A DNA stretch of 64,000 nt, taken from positions 3,534,001 to 3,598,000 of the forward strand of contig NC_089391.1 of NCBI RefSeq assembly GCF_003171515.1, read 5' to 3'. Positions within the stretch are counted from its first letter, which is position 1, and each line of letters begins with the position of its first letter. Position numbers and translations under genes: made by a program. Below are positions 23,193 to 34,587 of this stretch, one piece after another. The DNA is from Pyrenophora tritici-repentis. Lineage: Eukaryota; Ascomycota; Dothideomycetes; Pleosporales; Pleosporaceae. The notes under the pieces are model-generated. The model worked only from the letters and a program-made list of their open reading frames with translations, did not search any database and was not told where the DNA came from.

Positions 23193-24016
23193 GGCTCCTG
23201 TAGATGAGTTCTTGAATCTTTACGGGTATATGCGCTTTCACAGTCGACAAGCGCGTAAACGCGAGGTGGAGACTTTTGTTCAATTGATCTCGATTATTGT
23301 GCGACTTATGTACAGCGGGGGCTGAAAGAAAGCGTGCTGTGAGGGCGGACGGGAGGGAGTCGCGACAGTGCGGTGAAGGTGCGTGGAGGAGAGGTCGCCG
23401 GGAGCTTGAATAGAGTTTGGAGCGTGCAGATGGTGCAGTGGTCGGAGAAGGGAGCCTCGGAGAAGCGAGGGGTCGAGGATGATGATGCTTGTGATGGAGC
23501 AGGAGAGTCGGAAAGGGTGTGGGTGTGTTGTGTGTTGTGTGCTTCTGGGGCGACGAGACGTCGAGAGATGAAGAAACTGGCCCAAGTAAAGAAAGCTCGC
23601 CCGTCAAACCTTCTCGGCTCAATCCGGCGTATTAGAGGCGGAGAGCTCGAGCTGCGCGCCTTCCTCGTCAACTGAGATGCAACTGTAGTGGAAGGGGTGA
23701 TGGGGTAAGAGCAGTGCGTGATAGCAGAGAGCAGCGGCGAGTTGCGTGAGGGAGAGGGAGCGCAAGCGGTGCAAAAGGAAGCTATCGCGGGGAGATCGGC
23801 GCGAGCCTTGGCATATCACGTGTGTGAGAGGCAGCAACAGTAGCGCGGGTTTGCGCACTGCAACACAGCAGGCGAGAGAGGGAGAGGTTCCTTTCACCGC
23901 AGTGAACGTGAAGGTAGCGAATTGGGCTGAGTGGCTGAGCGGTGACGTGACCCCAGATCAGGCCTGTTAGTTAGCGAGTGGTGACCCGTACCATAACACG
24001 GTCCAATATCAAAGAG
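23193..24016. promoter_or_regulatory. Divergent promoter region with long leader for the KH gene
   Basis: An 824-bp region between divergent starts. On the minus strand, about 450 bp upstream of the KH gene is strongly C/T-rich, typical of fungal leaders of highly expressed genes. No ORF is credible. Confidence 0.5.
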
Positions 24017-25127
24017 ATGGCGCAACGCGAAACCCTCGACAAGATACAAGAGTATGCCAGAGAAGCTCGTAAGCGGCAGATCGAGGTAGTCGACTTTGAC
24101 GCGTCCGGCACCGAAGCTCGTCTGTCGCAAACAGTGAAGGAGCTCCAGGCACGCGTTCAGGAACAACAAGCAGCCCTGGACAAGGTACGACCCATACTCA
24201 GTCTCGCCGAATCTTATTAACTCACTTCAGTTGAGATCGGAATCTAGTGTTGATCTGAATTCTGTAGCATACGCGTCAGACGATTCACGTCAAAAATTGC
24301 AGCAACTCATCGCAGTCAAAGACGCGTATAGGCGTCTGAAGCCAACAGCAACATACCTTCCTGGAAAAGGGTCGCCTCTCCCTTCCTTGCTAGCAGCACG
24401 TACACTGCAGAAAAATATCCAAGGAACCAAGGAAGCCATCGCCGATGTCAAGTCTGAACTCAACGCAAAGGAAGCTACCCTCCGGAGAGAGGAAGCCAAC
24501 CTCCACGATGCCAATCAGCTCACCCAGGCCATGGAAGCCCGAATTGAACGTCTACGCGCTCAGCATATAGACCGTTCTCAAAAGACTCCCGCTCAGCTCG
24601 CGCGTGAACTCATCGCAGCAAAGCGCGCGCAAAAGGATGCCTATGATGCAGATATGCAACGCTTAGGCCAAGCCATGAACGACTTCATCAACGACTTTCT
24701 CTCCAACATGCTTGCAGCAGAAGAGCTGGGTGGACCTGTAGTTGGCGACATGCTTGACGTCGAAGACGACACACTGGCCGCCGGCTTCACGAAAAAGGGA
24801 CGCGCAAAATCGACCAAGAAGCCCGTCTCAGACAAGACACGACAGCGCAGAATCGATCAAATCTGGGGCAAGAAGACTGCTACTACCGCTGAAGAGGAGG
24901 AAAAGGAACCACCGACTGAGGCTGAAGCTGCCGATGCGGAAATGCGACAGTTGATTGAGAACCTGTTTGCTACATTGGTAGGACCGGGTGGTGGAAAAGC
25001 TTACTTTCAGCTCGAGAGGGATTCTGCGGCTTCGAGGTTTTTGGTCAGAGCAAAGATTGCGCAGTTTCATCCTAGAGACGCGAGGAAGTTGCGATTGATT
25101 GACTTTGGGCGAGAGTTGGATGATTGA
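24017..25127 (+). CDS. Coiled-coil protein, possibly an inner-kinetochore (CENP-K-type) subunit
   Basis: Two exons: 24017-24184 and 24231-25127, with intron 24185-24230 (46 bp, GTACGA...TCAG). The product is 354 aa. It is almost wholly helical and charged, with coiled-coil segments about 15-60 and 115-200 (for example KSELNAKEATLRREEANL), an acidic patch, then a globular C-terminus ending ARKLRLIDFGRELDD. Overall length and the helical core followed by a small C-terminal domain recall fungal CENP-K/Sim4-complex proteins, but I cannot confirm this by eye. What is solid is an expressed-looking, spliced, coiled-coil gene divergent from the KH-protein gene. Confidence 0.72.
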
Positions 25128-27640
25128 GATTGAAGGCACTTGAGTGATTTCTGTATCTTCTCTGAAAGAAGTTGTTGGAAGATGTTGGAAGACGGTAGAC
25201 CTGCTCCTAGAGATGGCAGTTCAGGTTCTCTACCAGAAGCATTATTCAAAGGCGGTCTTGTCGAGGGCGTCCCTTACATGTTTCCCTCCAACATGGCTTT
25301 TCCACAATCACCCTTACACGCATCGCTCTCATAGTTCTGCTCAAACCATTTGCGAACTCCTCTCCTATATGGGTTGTAGTATTATCACATACAAACACAT
25401 ATTCACACTAACCATCGATTTGTGTCCCTCCCAAATAACTCCCCAACGTGAACTCAATCAATACTTCCTCTTGAACCCCTCTCGCAGCAACTTCCTCGAA
25501 GAACTCTCACATCCCCTCCATCACCAAGCCCTTGATCCCTCCACCTGTGGCTGTGCACTCCACTCCACAGCCAAGCACCCCAAGCCCACACTTACCATCC
25601 GATTACCCTCTTAGCCCATCCTTCCACGCGTACACCTTCCCCTCCTACAGCGCCCTCGCAACACATCATCCATGCAGGAAGTAGTCCTGCGCACTGCACG
25701 CGCGCGACGCCCCCTCTCCACACACACATCAAAAGTCCCACACCTACATCATCTAGCTCCATCCCCAATCCCAAACAGCTGGAAGCGCCGGGCGTCGGCA
25801 CCACGCACCTGAGACACCAGAGCCGGAGCTGAGAAAGGTTGTGTGGAGATGTGACGAGGGTACCCCCCGGTCTCAATACAATGTCGCATCGGAGCGAGAG
25901 GCACAAAGCAGTAACTTTGCCAATCCGCGCTTTCTGGAAGGTATTGAGAGAAGGGGAGGGGAAATAGTGTCGCTTTACTCGTTCCCATTCTGCTTGTAGT
26001 CTAGTCCCCGTGTCTAGTTTGGGAAAGGGAAGGCTGAATGAGGATCTAGGTAGACATCACCTATGACATTGTCCCATGCAAACACGGGATAAGACAGGGA
26101 CCGGGTACAAGGGACAAGGTACTCATTGACACTCATGGCCTGATGTCTGGAGGGGGTCGGTAACTGGTGGAAGTGGCGTAGTGGATCAAATGGATAAAGC
26201 ATGTTGGAAGAGGTCAGGGCAGGATCTTCCCGTCCTGGCGCGTCCCCCGAAAGCAAATTGAATAAGGTACATGGGTACAGCGAACGGAACAAGAAAAGAA
26301 GGGCCAGCGCAGCGTGGTAATCAATGCTTGCTATCTTTTGCTCGAGTCTCAGCCGCAGTGGGAGTAGTTAGTTGTAAGTGGGGTAGGAAAGGTTATCTGT
26401 ACATATCTTAGGTACTTTTAGTTGGCTTATTCATGTATCTATGCAATGTCATGTCCAAAAATGGACACAGAACATAGAAAAAGCAAAATTAATCCCTCGT
26501 CCTCGACTCAACATAGCAACAAGCGAAGACCGTAAATGACACCGTACAATTAAGATTGGGATAATGCACACATCTCAATCCCCGCCCATCGCAGCCACAC
26601 AACCCGTATCCGGAGATCTCCTGCGTCTCGCCGTACGTACCTACACGCCGCCCGACGCACATCGGGAAAAAGCAAACATGTAATGATCCCCTCGATGCCC
26701 AAACCGATCGCCAAACCTACTTGCCAACACATACTTGCCTACAACAAATCCACAAACTGAGTTACACCGTCTGTCTCACCGAGCGAGAAGCACCTCCGTA
26801 GTCAAGATACCCAATTGCGGGAAAACACCATGCGCACATGCAAGTGACCTGGTAGACAAAAAGGGCCGAGGCGGACATCTAGGATAAGCCCATGTCCTCT
26901 GTAACCCCCAAACCCAGATATACAAGCTTTCCCTACCTAATCTAACCTACCTCGCATCATCCATCCATCCATCAAAGATGATCCTTCCCTGCTCCCCCAG
27001 CCCTTTCTCCCGGAACCCCAAATCCCAGACACGGCATCAACGTGGCTCCAGCTACACGTCCACGTCCAGCTACCTGTGAATGCCATGTCCATTTCCTTAC
27101 TAGCCCAACAAACCCCCACGCACCCATCACCTTGCCCCGTGCTCTGCATGCTCTGCACGCCTTAGAGGAGGTGAGAGGTCGTTAGCATACATGTAGTGCT
27201 GATTGGCCAGGCACACTACCAACCTACCTACTGTACCTACTATAAACAGTAAAAGATAGACAAGACACACACGCGGACATATCTACACCGTACATACCGA
27301 TACCATACCGTACATTGCAATTACTACCTATAGCGATCGGCCCGGCTGAGCTTGTTCGTATATGTGATGTGTGATATTTTCCCGATCGCGATCTTGATCC
27401 TGATCATGATCCTACACGATTTGCGAGTCCTCCGAGGCGAGACGAGGTTTTGGATTTTACCGCCAGATCTGCGATGATTGTCGCGCGCGTCCACGGGATG
27501 TGCGGCTGCGTTGCTCATTGCGCCACTGCGCGGGTTTAAAGGGGGTGATCTTCAAGGTACGGGTGTGTAGGGGACCGGAATGGCGGGATCGGAGTGGTCC
27601 TGCTGTGCGTGTCTTCCTCTTCACAACGGAAGCGAGAAGC

Positions 27641-27692
27641 AAGAAGAAGAAGAAGAAGAAGAAGAAGAAGAAGAAGAAGAAGAAGAAGAAGA
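27641..27692 (+). repeat. (AAG)n microsatellite
   Basis: About 17 perfect AAG units in 52 bp. It creates spurious poly-Lys or poly-Arg frames on + and poly-Leu or poly-Phe frames on -. Confidence 0.95.
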
Positions 27693-28713
27693 GGAGATGG
27701 TGCGTATGTTTGTGCCAGCATAACTGAACACAACACACCGCTGGTATTTCGATTCCGATCACAATCTCGATCCGATGCGACAAATGCCGTTCCTCATTCC
27801 CATCCATGTCCTGTCCATGAGTCAATCTCCACCGCATCCAAAACACCACATCTACCGTACCTACCTACCAGCCACCAGCCACCGCCCCTAACACCAGCAT
27901 TCTGAAACACTCTCGTCCTCTCGTCCCCACTACTGACCGCATCTATGAAGTCATAATCCTCCACCTTCTCTCCTCACGTGCCCCATCTAATCCCTCCCCT
28001 TCACTCTCCCCCGTATGCATAGGTACCACAATTAGGTCTAGGCCAACTTATCCACCGTGTGGCCCACACCCGCCGTGGTCTAGAAGCCACCAAGCCATCC
28101 AGAACCCACAACAACAACAAAACTGCCGACACGCGCCTAACATTCGTGCCTGGACAAGTGTCGCGCCGAGGAAACGCGGCGCAGGTTATGTGTCAGCGGC
28201 CACCTTGCCCTACCCTATCTCAAGCCCTAGCACCACACGTGCGCAAAAAACTCCAGATCTGATGAGTAAACAGGAAAATACACCAAAACAGCCAGGCAGA
28301 CCAGGGGTGGCGCGTGCGGGGTCTTGGTTTGGAGGCAAATTGCACGTTTTCCCGCTTTGATTTGTTATTGTTGTTAGGTTTGTTTTGCTCACGGTAGACG
28401 GCGAGGGTACATAGACGGCGAATTTGATGGCGATGTGGTCACGGCCGTGGATGAGAATGAGACAAGATAAGATGGGTGGATGGACATGTTCGCCGATGCC
28501 GTTCATGTTCGCGTGAGCGGCTCGGTTCGGTCGGCATGGGGGAAGCAAATATCACATACAGAGAACGGAAGGAACGGAATGCGGAAAGCAAGATACGGCC
28601 CCTCCGTCACAGTCTTTCGGGTTTGGATATTTGGTTTTTTCGTTCTAGAAAAACACCCCTTTCCACTGAATTACGAGACTTTCATGGGTTGCGGGAATTA
28701 CATTGTCTGCGTT

Positions 28714-28845
28714 CGGTACTCCTCCCGACGGCCTTCGTTTAGCGCATTGGAAATGAATATCGAGAAGAGCGCGCGCGCTGGAGAACTCCGTTTCTATTCC
28801 ATTTCCGACCCCATTGCATTGCATTTCCAATATTATGGAGTACCG
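28714..28845. repeat. Nested inverted repeats
   Basis: The outer arms CGGTACTCC (28714-28722) and GGAGTACCG (28837-28845) are perfect 9-bp inverted repeats. Inside them ATTGGAAATG (28746-28755) pairs with CATTTCCAAT (28822-28831), a perfect 10-bp pair in register. The unit is 132 bp. It could be a small MITE-like remnant or a structured non-coding RNA. No flanking target duplication is evident. Confidence 0.6.
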
Positions 28846-31813
28846 TAGCCCCAGAAGAATTGAATATACGTTGTCTTAATACCTCGCATACTATAGAAAT
28901 ACGAGATATCACCAAGCAACAGCTAACCCACCAAACACAAACCACACGGCTAAAAAAGCCACCTAGTATTTTACTAATCTCCCCCTTGTGTCTGTTAGCC
29001 TCATCTTTCCTTTTTCACCTAAAGTTGTGGAAGTTGCCGGTGCCCAGTGCCGGGGTCCGATACGAGATTACCATACATGAGGTAGTGTGCGAGCGAACTC
29101 AGGGCGCGAGATTCGTTCTGGAAGCACACCGCACCGCATTGCAGGACAAGGTAGTCGCCTAATCTAATCAATTAACCTACCATAGCAACAAGCCTAGTGT
29201 ATCAGCTCCCCGTGCTGCCGTGGCGGTGCTGCATTCTAGGCTGCATGATGCAATCCAGACCCCTTTTCACTTACTTGTACCTAACCTATCAGCTACGAAC
29301 CAACGACCGTGTCGTCGGACGTGTTCCGTGTGGTAGAAAACGATGCAGCGCAGCATAGCCACCTTCCAACACAGCCCGTGGTTTGCAGATCAGTTTTGTA
29401 GACCGTGCGTTGTTTTTCCGCTCGCACTCGCTGGGCTGAAGGCGGGGTGCTGTTACCAACAAGGCTCGAGCCCAATTTAGTGCCACCTGGGATGGCATCG
29501 GTGGCTTGTTAGAGTAGCGTACGTAGCGTAAAAGCGCCTGCATATACGTATGGGTCATTGATTGACAGTATGTACCGTGCTGAACTGTCATGTGAAGAGA
29601 CATGTACCATGACCCCGATTTTATCGCTGTGGCGGTGCGGACTCTGCAGCCTAACGCCCCTCTCTCGGCACACTTACGTTTGTTGTCGCAGTCGCTGTAT
29701 GGCAGTTCAGTTCGGCTAACACAACGGGTGGCGATATCAGTTGACCGCGCATGATGTGAACCGGGGCAGTTACCAGCAAAGTTGTGCGCGCGTCGTCGTC
29801 GTGTGAGTCAGACCTCGTGTAGACATGCATGAGACCTGCGTCAGCCTTTTTCACAAGCGTACCGCGCAGTAAAGGACCGCAACTGCAAGTAAGGTAGGCC
29901 AGATGGTGATTGGGGGCACAGTCCAGCGTTCGTTCCCGAGCCGTTGTGGCGAAGGCCCCAGGGTCCAGCCACAAGCACTCGCCACTTGCCGTTGCCTCGT
30001 TCCCCCTCGCTAGAGTACACAGAATGTCGATCTCCGCGTAGATGCAGCTTTCTGATTGGCTGCCGTGTTGCAACTCAGCTTTTTGTCATGCTACATTGTA
30101 TGCTAGCGAAAGCCCCATTCAGTCGCAGTAGTAAACGGACCGCTCGGAGCGTCAATCTGCTCCGCCTTTTGCTATCTATGACTTTATCATTCCGTGACCG
30201 CTTTTAGACGTACGCGTCCTCGGCGTACGCGATACAATATCCTCCCTTACCGTGCTGTGGTGGCAACGAGTACAACAAACGTGTTGGACCGCTTCTGTCG
30301 TCCGTAGTCTAGGCGAAACGCTGGACTACTTCTCGTGGAACCACAGCGAACGGGTACAGAAAGAGGCGGAGCAAGCGGTTGACTCGGAACCTTCTTACCA
30401 CTCGTGATTGGGCTCAAAAACAAAAGTCTATCCATCCCCCCGAGTTTACTCGGACTTCTGCTGTGCCCGTATAGACTACGCATGCATCAGCGCTTGTCGA
30501 GCTATTCATTGCTCGGGACCACTATTCGTCGAAGCTTTGATCGGTAGGGTGCGCGTACGTTTCAACTTGGTAGTCTAATTCGGACTGACTGAGCAGTGGT
30601 TCGCCCCAGGTGTAGTCGGCCCGTTTTGATTCGACAATCCTTCTGATGTTGCCAGCGCATCTTGTGGCCCCCGCTCCTTCACTTTGTTCTTTCACCTTAC
30701 GTGTGTGTACCGACGTTGTGATTTGTGACGCCTTTGCTGCACGATGACATCAGGATTCGGCCTTATTGTTCGGACAAACTGATCCATGTGCTATCGTCCC
30801 ATGTTCATACCCCCGATAGCCCCCTCAGTAAGTGTCAAGGATACATGTCAGGGGCCCCCACCGCAGTGTCGCCTGAGGCTTCGCATCGAGTTTCGGCGCT
30901 CTAGAGCTCGACTGATGAAACCGCAATTCCAGTCATGAAAATCGCACAGTAATGTACACGCATAAATCCAGGTGAAAACGTCGTTATTATCCGTACCCTA
31001 GCTGTTTCCCCATTGCTCGTAATTTCCGGGGTCAGTAGCGTGTCCGGCCGTGATGCGTGCCAAGCTGTTGGAATCATGCGATGGGGGGAGAAACTGCATC
31101 AAATCCGATGGCGGGAGATGGCCGGATCGAAGATTACTATCTTGAACACGAGTGGAGATCCGCGCGGATTGTGCCTATGTCGCAATGTCAGCGGAGTCGG
31201 ACCGCGACAAGCGGTCCATCTTCGGCCACGGAAGAGCCCCGATGTGACATTGTGAAAGCGTGGACCTTGAGAAAATTTGACGGGGAAAATTCAATGCTCA
31301 TGATGACAGGGTCAAAGATCGCAGGGAAAACTCAATACTTCTGGAGACAAGGTGTGGAGCGCAATGACTTTGATTATGCATCCGGATGATACTGGATCAT
31401 GTGCACCGTAGTGAACAAAATTGCCATGTTTATGTAAAGAGGAAATTACAGCCCAAACTCTCCCTCGTGTATATCTCGCTATGTGTTCGTGACAGATCGT
31501 TGCATTTTCAATCTTGGCCGCTGGAAAGGTAAAAGGGTAATGGTATAATGGGTATCGTCGTCGCACCGAAAAGAAGAGTAGAAAGGTATCGACAAAGGAA
31601 AAATGGCAAACGCTCAGGATTGACGCGTGGTATCTCCAAAGCGCTCAACGCCAAGCGGTGAAGCTGGATCAAGTGATCACAGCTCAAAAGAATTAGTAAC
31701 CCGCGAAGAGCAATGCGAGCTCCAGTATACGGATAGTACGGGGTCATTAGAGTTGGTCGGTCGCCGAAAAAGGGTATCAAAGTGTAAAGAGCGGCGCCGG
31801 CAGGCATAACAGG

Positions 31814-34587
31814 CTAGAAGAGAAGACGGAGTTCGTAACCGGTCGAGTGAACATTTTCGGTGACACTGATGTCGCCGTCGACTTGAATCTCCTTGGATCC
31901 AGCATCCCATTCGTGCTTGATAGAGTGTACTGGCGGCGTGCCGACCTCATGAAACTCTGCCGACATGTCCTGTTGTTCTGGTATCCTGCTGACGGCGTCG
32001 TCATCCATTAGGATCTGCAATCCTTTCTGGTTGACGCGTATGGTTCGTGTCACCGTGGTCGGCTCCATATTGATCTTCATCGCAATAGCAGCTACAAGCT
32101 CCTTGACGGTGCGGCTCATGACATATACGGCACGGTAGTAGTTGTCCTCTGGTTGCCGACCGGCGAGTCTTGGCTGGACGAAGAAGCAAGCCACCGGCTT
32201 CAGCATGGGTTCCGGGGGCGGCTGGTAGGTCTGGTCAACGCCAAGGGCCTCGATCCATCCAGATAAGGCGTGATCATCCGAATACGGCCTTTGCACTTTC
32301 GTCGGCACATCAGCACCTCCTTGGATACCAACCATGCCTTTGAGATCGCCCGTGGCGGTTTGCGGGAGACTCCGCCATTCACTTGAAGTCATGCGCGAAG
32401 GCGGTTGGAAAGGCGCTGGGCGCTGGAAGGATGAAGTTCGGCGCTTCTCGGAGTGGAGAGATTGAGAACTTGGAGTTGGCGACACAACCGAGGACGCGGC
32501 AGTTCCTGATTCCTGCGTCTCCCACATGGGAGCGTCGATGTTAGTGTCGAGTTTGGAGAGTTCTTGGGGTGTGGCGCCCAATATGACTGGATGAATGTCC
32601 GGGTCATCCTGTTCTTCGCCCTTGAGGTAGAGGACGCTAACAGGCCTGGTGGAGCTGAACATGTCCTGGAGAGAAGCGAGTTTGATGTGGAGATCCTCTT
32701 CGGCAGGTGCTCGAGATCCTTGGAGCTCGCTTGCTGAAGTCATGGACCATGTTCGCTTGTGTTTGGGTACTTTTCCAGGTCGCTGGTTGATGTTGCTCTT
32801 GGAGATGGATCCACTGCGCTTCCGCTTGCCAAAGTCCTTCATGCCAGACTCGACTTGCGCGATCTGTTGCTTGAGCTTGTCGATTGTTTTCTTGACATGT
32901 GCAACATCGTTTGATAGTTTTCGCTCGGCGCCGTGGTCCCGGAAGAGCTTGACTTTGCAATAGCAAAGCTCGGCGTCCAGTTTTTTCAGGGCTGTTGATC
33001 CGGTGGCTTCAGTGACCATCTCTGTCTTTGCGCATAATCGCACAGGGATTCCCTTGACACCCTTGGAGTGGCTGAAATCGGTAGACAGGAAGTTGAAGCG
33101 TACAGCCAAGGAGCACTCGGCTGAGGCGTGTTGGACCGGTGTCCATGTAACAACGAAACCGTCAAACGACGAAGATTCAAGCTCTACTCTGGGTCGGCCT
33201 TGGATCTCGCCGCCACCGACCTGGCTTGGATCTACGAATTCGACCGCTTGGAGTCGTCCTCCGCGTTGGTGCGCCTCGTTTGTTCCGCGGCCTTCCTTCC
33301 AGAGTTGCCAGCAAGAAGCGGGTCGCTGGCGCTGCTGCTCATCTTCGAAAGAAATGCGGATAAAAGTCCTGTACTTCGTTGGGATAGGTCCTTGCAGAGG
33401 TGCCGTGTCCACCAGAGAAATGGAATAGGCTTGTCCCTTGTTCAAATAGGTGACTGGGACTTCATCTGGCTGCTTGACCATGGCTGTGGGAGCGTTTAGA
33501 GTTACATGGTAGCGAAAACTACAACTGTCAGTACAAATCTGGAAATGGTATATGCAGGGTGGCTCACTTCTGGTTAGGTGGAGGGGGGGGTGGTGCCACT
33601 GTGGGCGCCATGTTGTCATCGTATGAATGAGATGCAAATGTCATGAGGGGTGACTGCTCCTGCATCTCTACTTCTGGAACCAAGTTGTCCATGGGGGAAT
33701 CGTCGTGGGGTTGCGCCATGGGACCCTGGTCAAAAGCAGAGGGCTGGTGGGTGAATTGATGGGGCGCAAAAGACTGCGAATGCTGCGGCTGCATGCCAAA
33801 GGGGTTGACATTCTGGAAGTGATGGGTGCCCAAAGCATGGTGATTGAATCCATGGAGATGGGTGGAAGGCGCGAGCTGTCCAGCGTGGACCCCACCTTCC
33901 GACGTTGGCAGTGAAAGGGGGGTTCCCAGGCCAAAACTAAAGCCAGGCGTGTGTAAGTCACCGGCCTGGCTGTGGTAGAGCGTGTTGGTGCCGCCGGGCG
34001 TGGGCGTATAGTAGCCCGGCGGTTGGTTTGCAAAAGAAGTAAAGGCGAAGCTGTTGGGGGTCTAGCAGCGATGGGGTAAACCTCCACGGCTCCGCGTTGC
34101 CGCGGGGAGTTGGATCTTGATCTTTGATATCATCATGGGTGTCGCCAGGGCTGTAGATTTCAAGTCAGCAAAATTGCATACAAAGTTATGGTGGGCGATT
34201 TTGGTGTTGGTGTTGGTGTTGGTGTTGGTGTTGGTGTTGGTGTTGGCGCATGGCGCATGGCCTGTCAGCGGCCCCGAGTGACGAGTGACATGAGACGGGG
34301 GGCATCTCGGGAAGACGTACCGGGAGGGGGTGGGCGACATCAAGCGCATCGGCGAGTGTATGGCCGGCAGGCCCAGCCAGCGAATGCGAACGCTGCTGGA
34401 GATGGGGAAAGCTGGCCTTGAAGTCCTCTAGCAACTTGCCGTCGGGTTTTTGGCTGTTGAGTCTGTAGGAAGCGAAGAGCAGTCAGCGGCCATGGTCTCG
34501 GTGAGGTCGCAGCGACTCTCACGGAACGCGACGCGCGCAAATCACATGCGAGCTTGGGCGCGGATAGACGTACCTATTGCGAAACAT
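31814..34587 (-). CDS. Grainyhead/CP2-family transcription factor (contains apparent +1 frameshifts)
   Basis: Four exons are inferred: 34574-34587 (starts MFRN), 34321-34462, 33568-34150 and 31814-33518. The introns are 34463-34573, 34151-34320 and 33519-33567 (GTGAGC...GTAG, with TACTGAC). The Grh/CP2 DNA-binding domain begins at FRYHVTLNAPTAM and includes VTYLNKGQAYSISLVD, and WQLWKEGRGTNEAHQRGGRLQAVEF. The C-terminus has a ubiquitin-like dimerisation region (AVYVMSRTVKELVAAIAMKINMEP...). Two breaks need one base removed each: in the G5 run 34326-34330 (otherwise exon 2-3 phase fails) and in the G5 run 34056-34060 (SLLDP then NSFAF). Fungal Grh/CP2 factors control cell-wall remodelling and conidial separation. 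The breaks look like sequencing errors rather than gene loss. Confidence 0.85.
34200..34246 (+). repeat. (GGTGTT)n hexanucleotide repeat
   Basis: About eight tandem GGTGTT units within the second intron of the CP2-family gene (ACACCA on the coding strand). Length polymorphism is likely. Confidence 0.9.

Larger units (their letters stand above)
25128..31813. other. 6.7-kb gene-free interval
   Basis: This is the largest gap in the window, between two convergent genes (coiled-coil protein + and CP2 factor -). Many short frames (for example 29651-30073 and 31057-31389) were read on both strands, and none has recognisable motifs or a plausible splice partner. It contains an (AAG)n tract, C/T-rich and ACCTACCT-rich low-complexity patches (25600-27250), and a nested inverted repeat (28714-28845). 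It is not AT-rich, so it is not an obvious RIP-degraded repeat block. It may hold non-coding transcripts, long 3' UTRs or very old relics. Confidence 0.55.

Noticed and set aside
27457..27905. Frames with long Phe, Leu, Lys or Arg runs
   Set aside because: They are produced by the AAG microsatellite.
29651..30073. 140-codon minus-strand frame in the gene-free interval
   Set aside because: No motif, no splice signals, no start context and no protein-like pattern; length is within chance for this base composition.
31057..31389. 110-codon plus-strand frame
   Set aside because: Random-looking composition and no recognisable domain.
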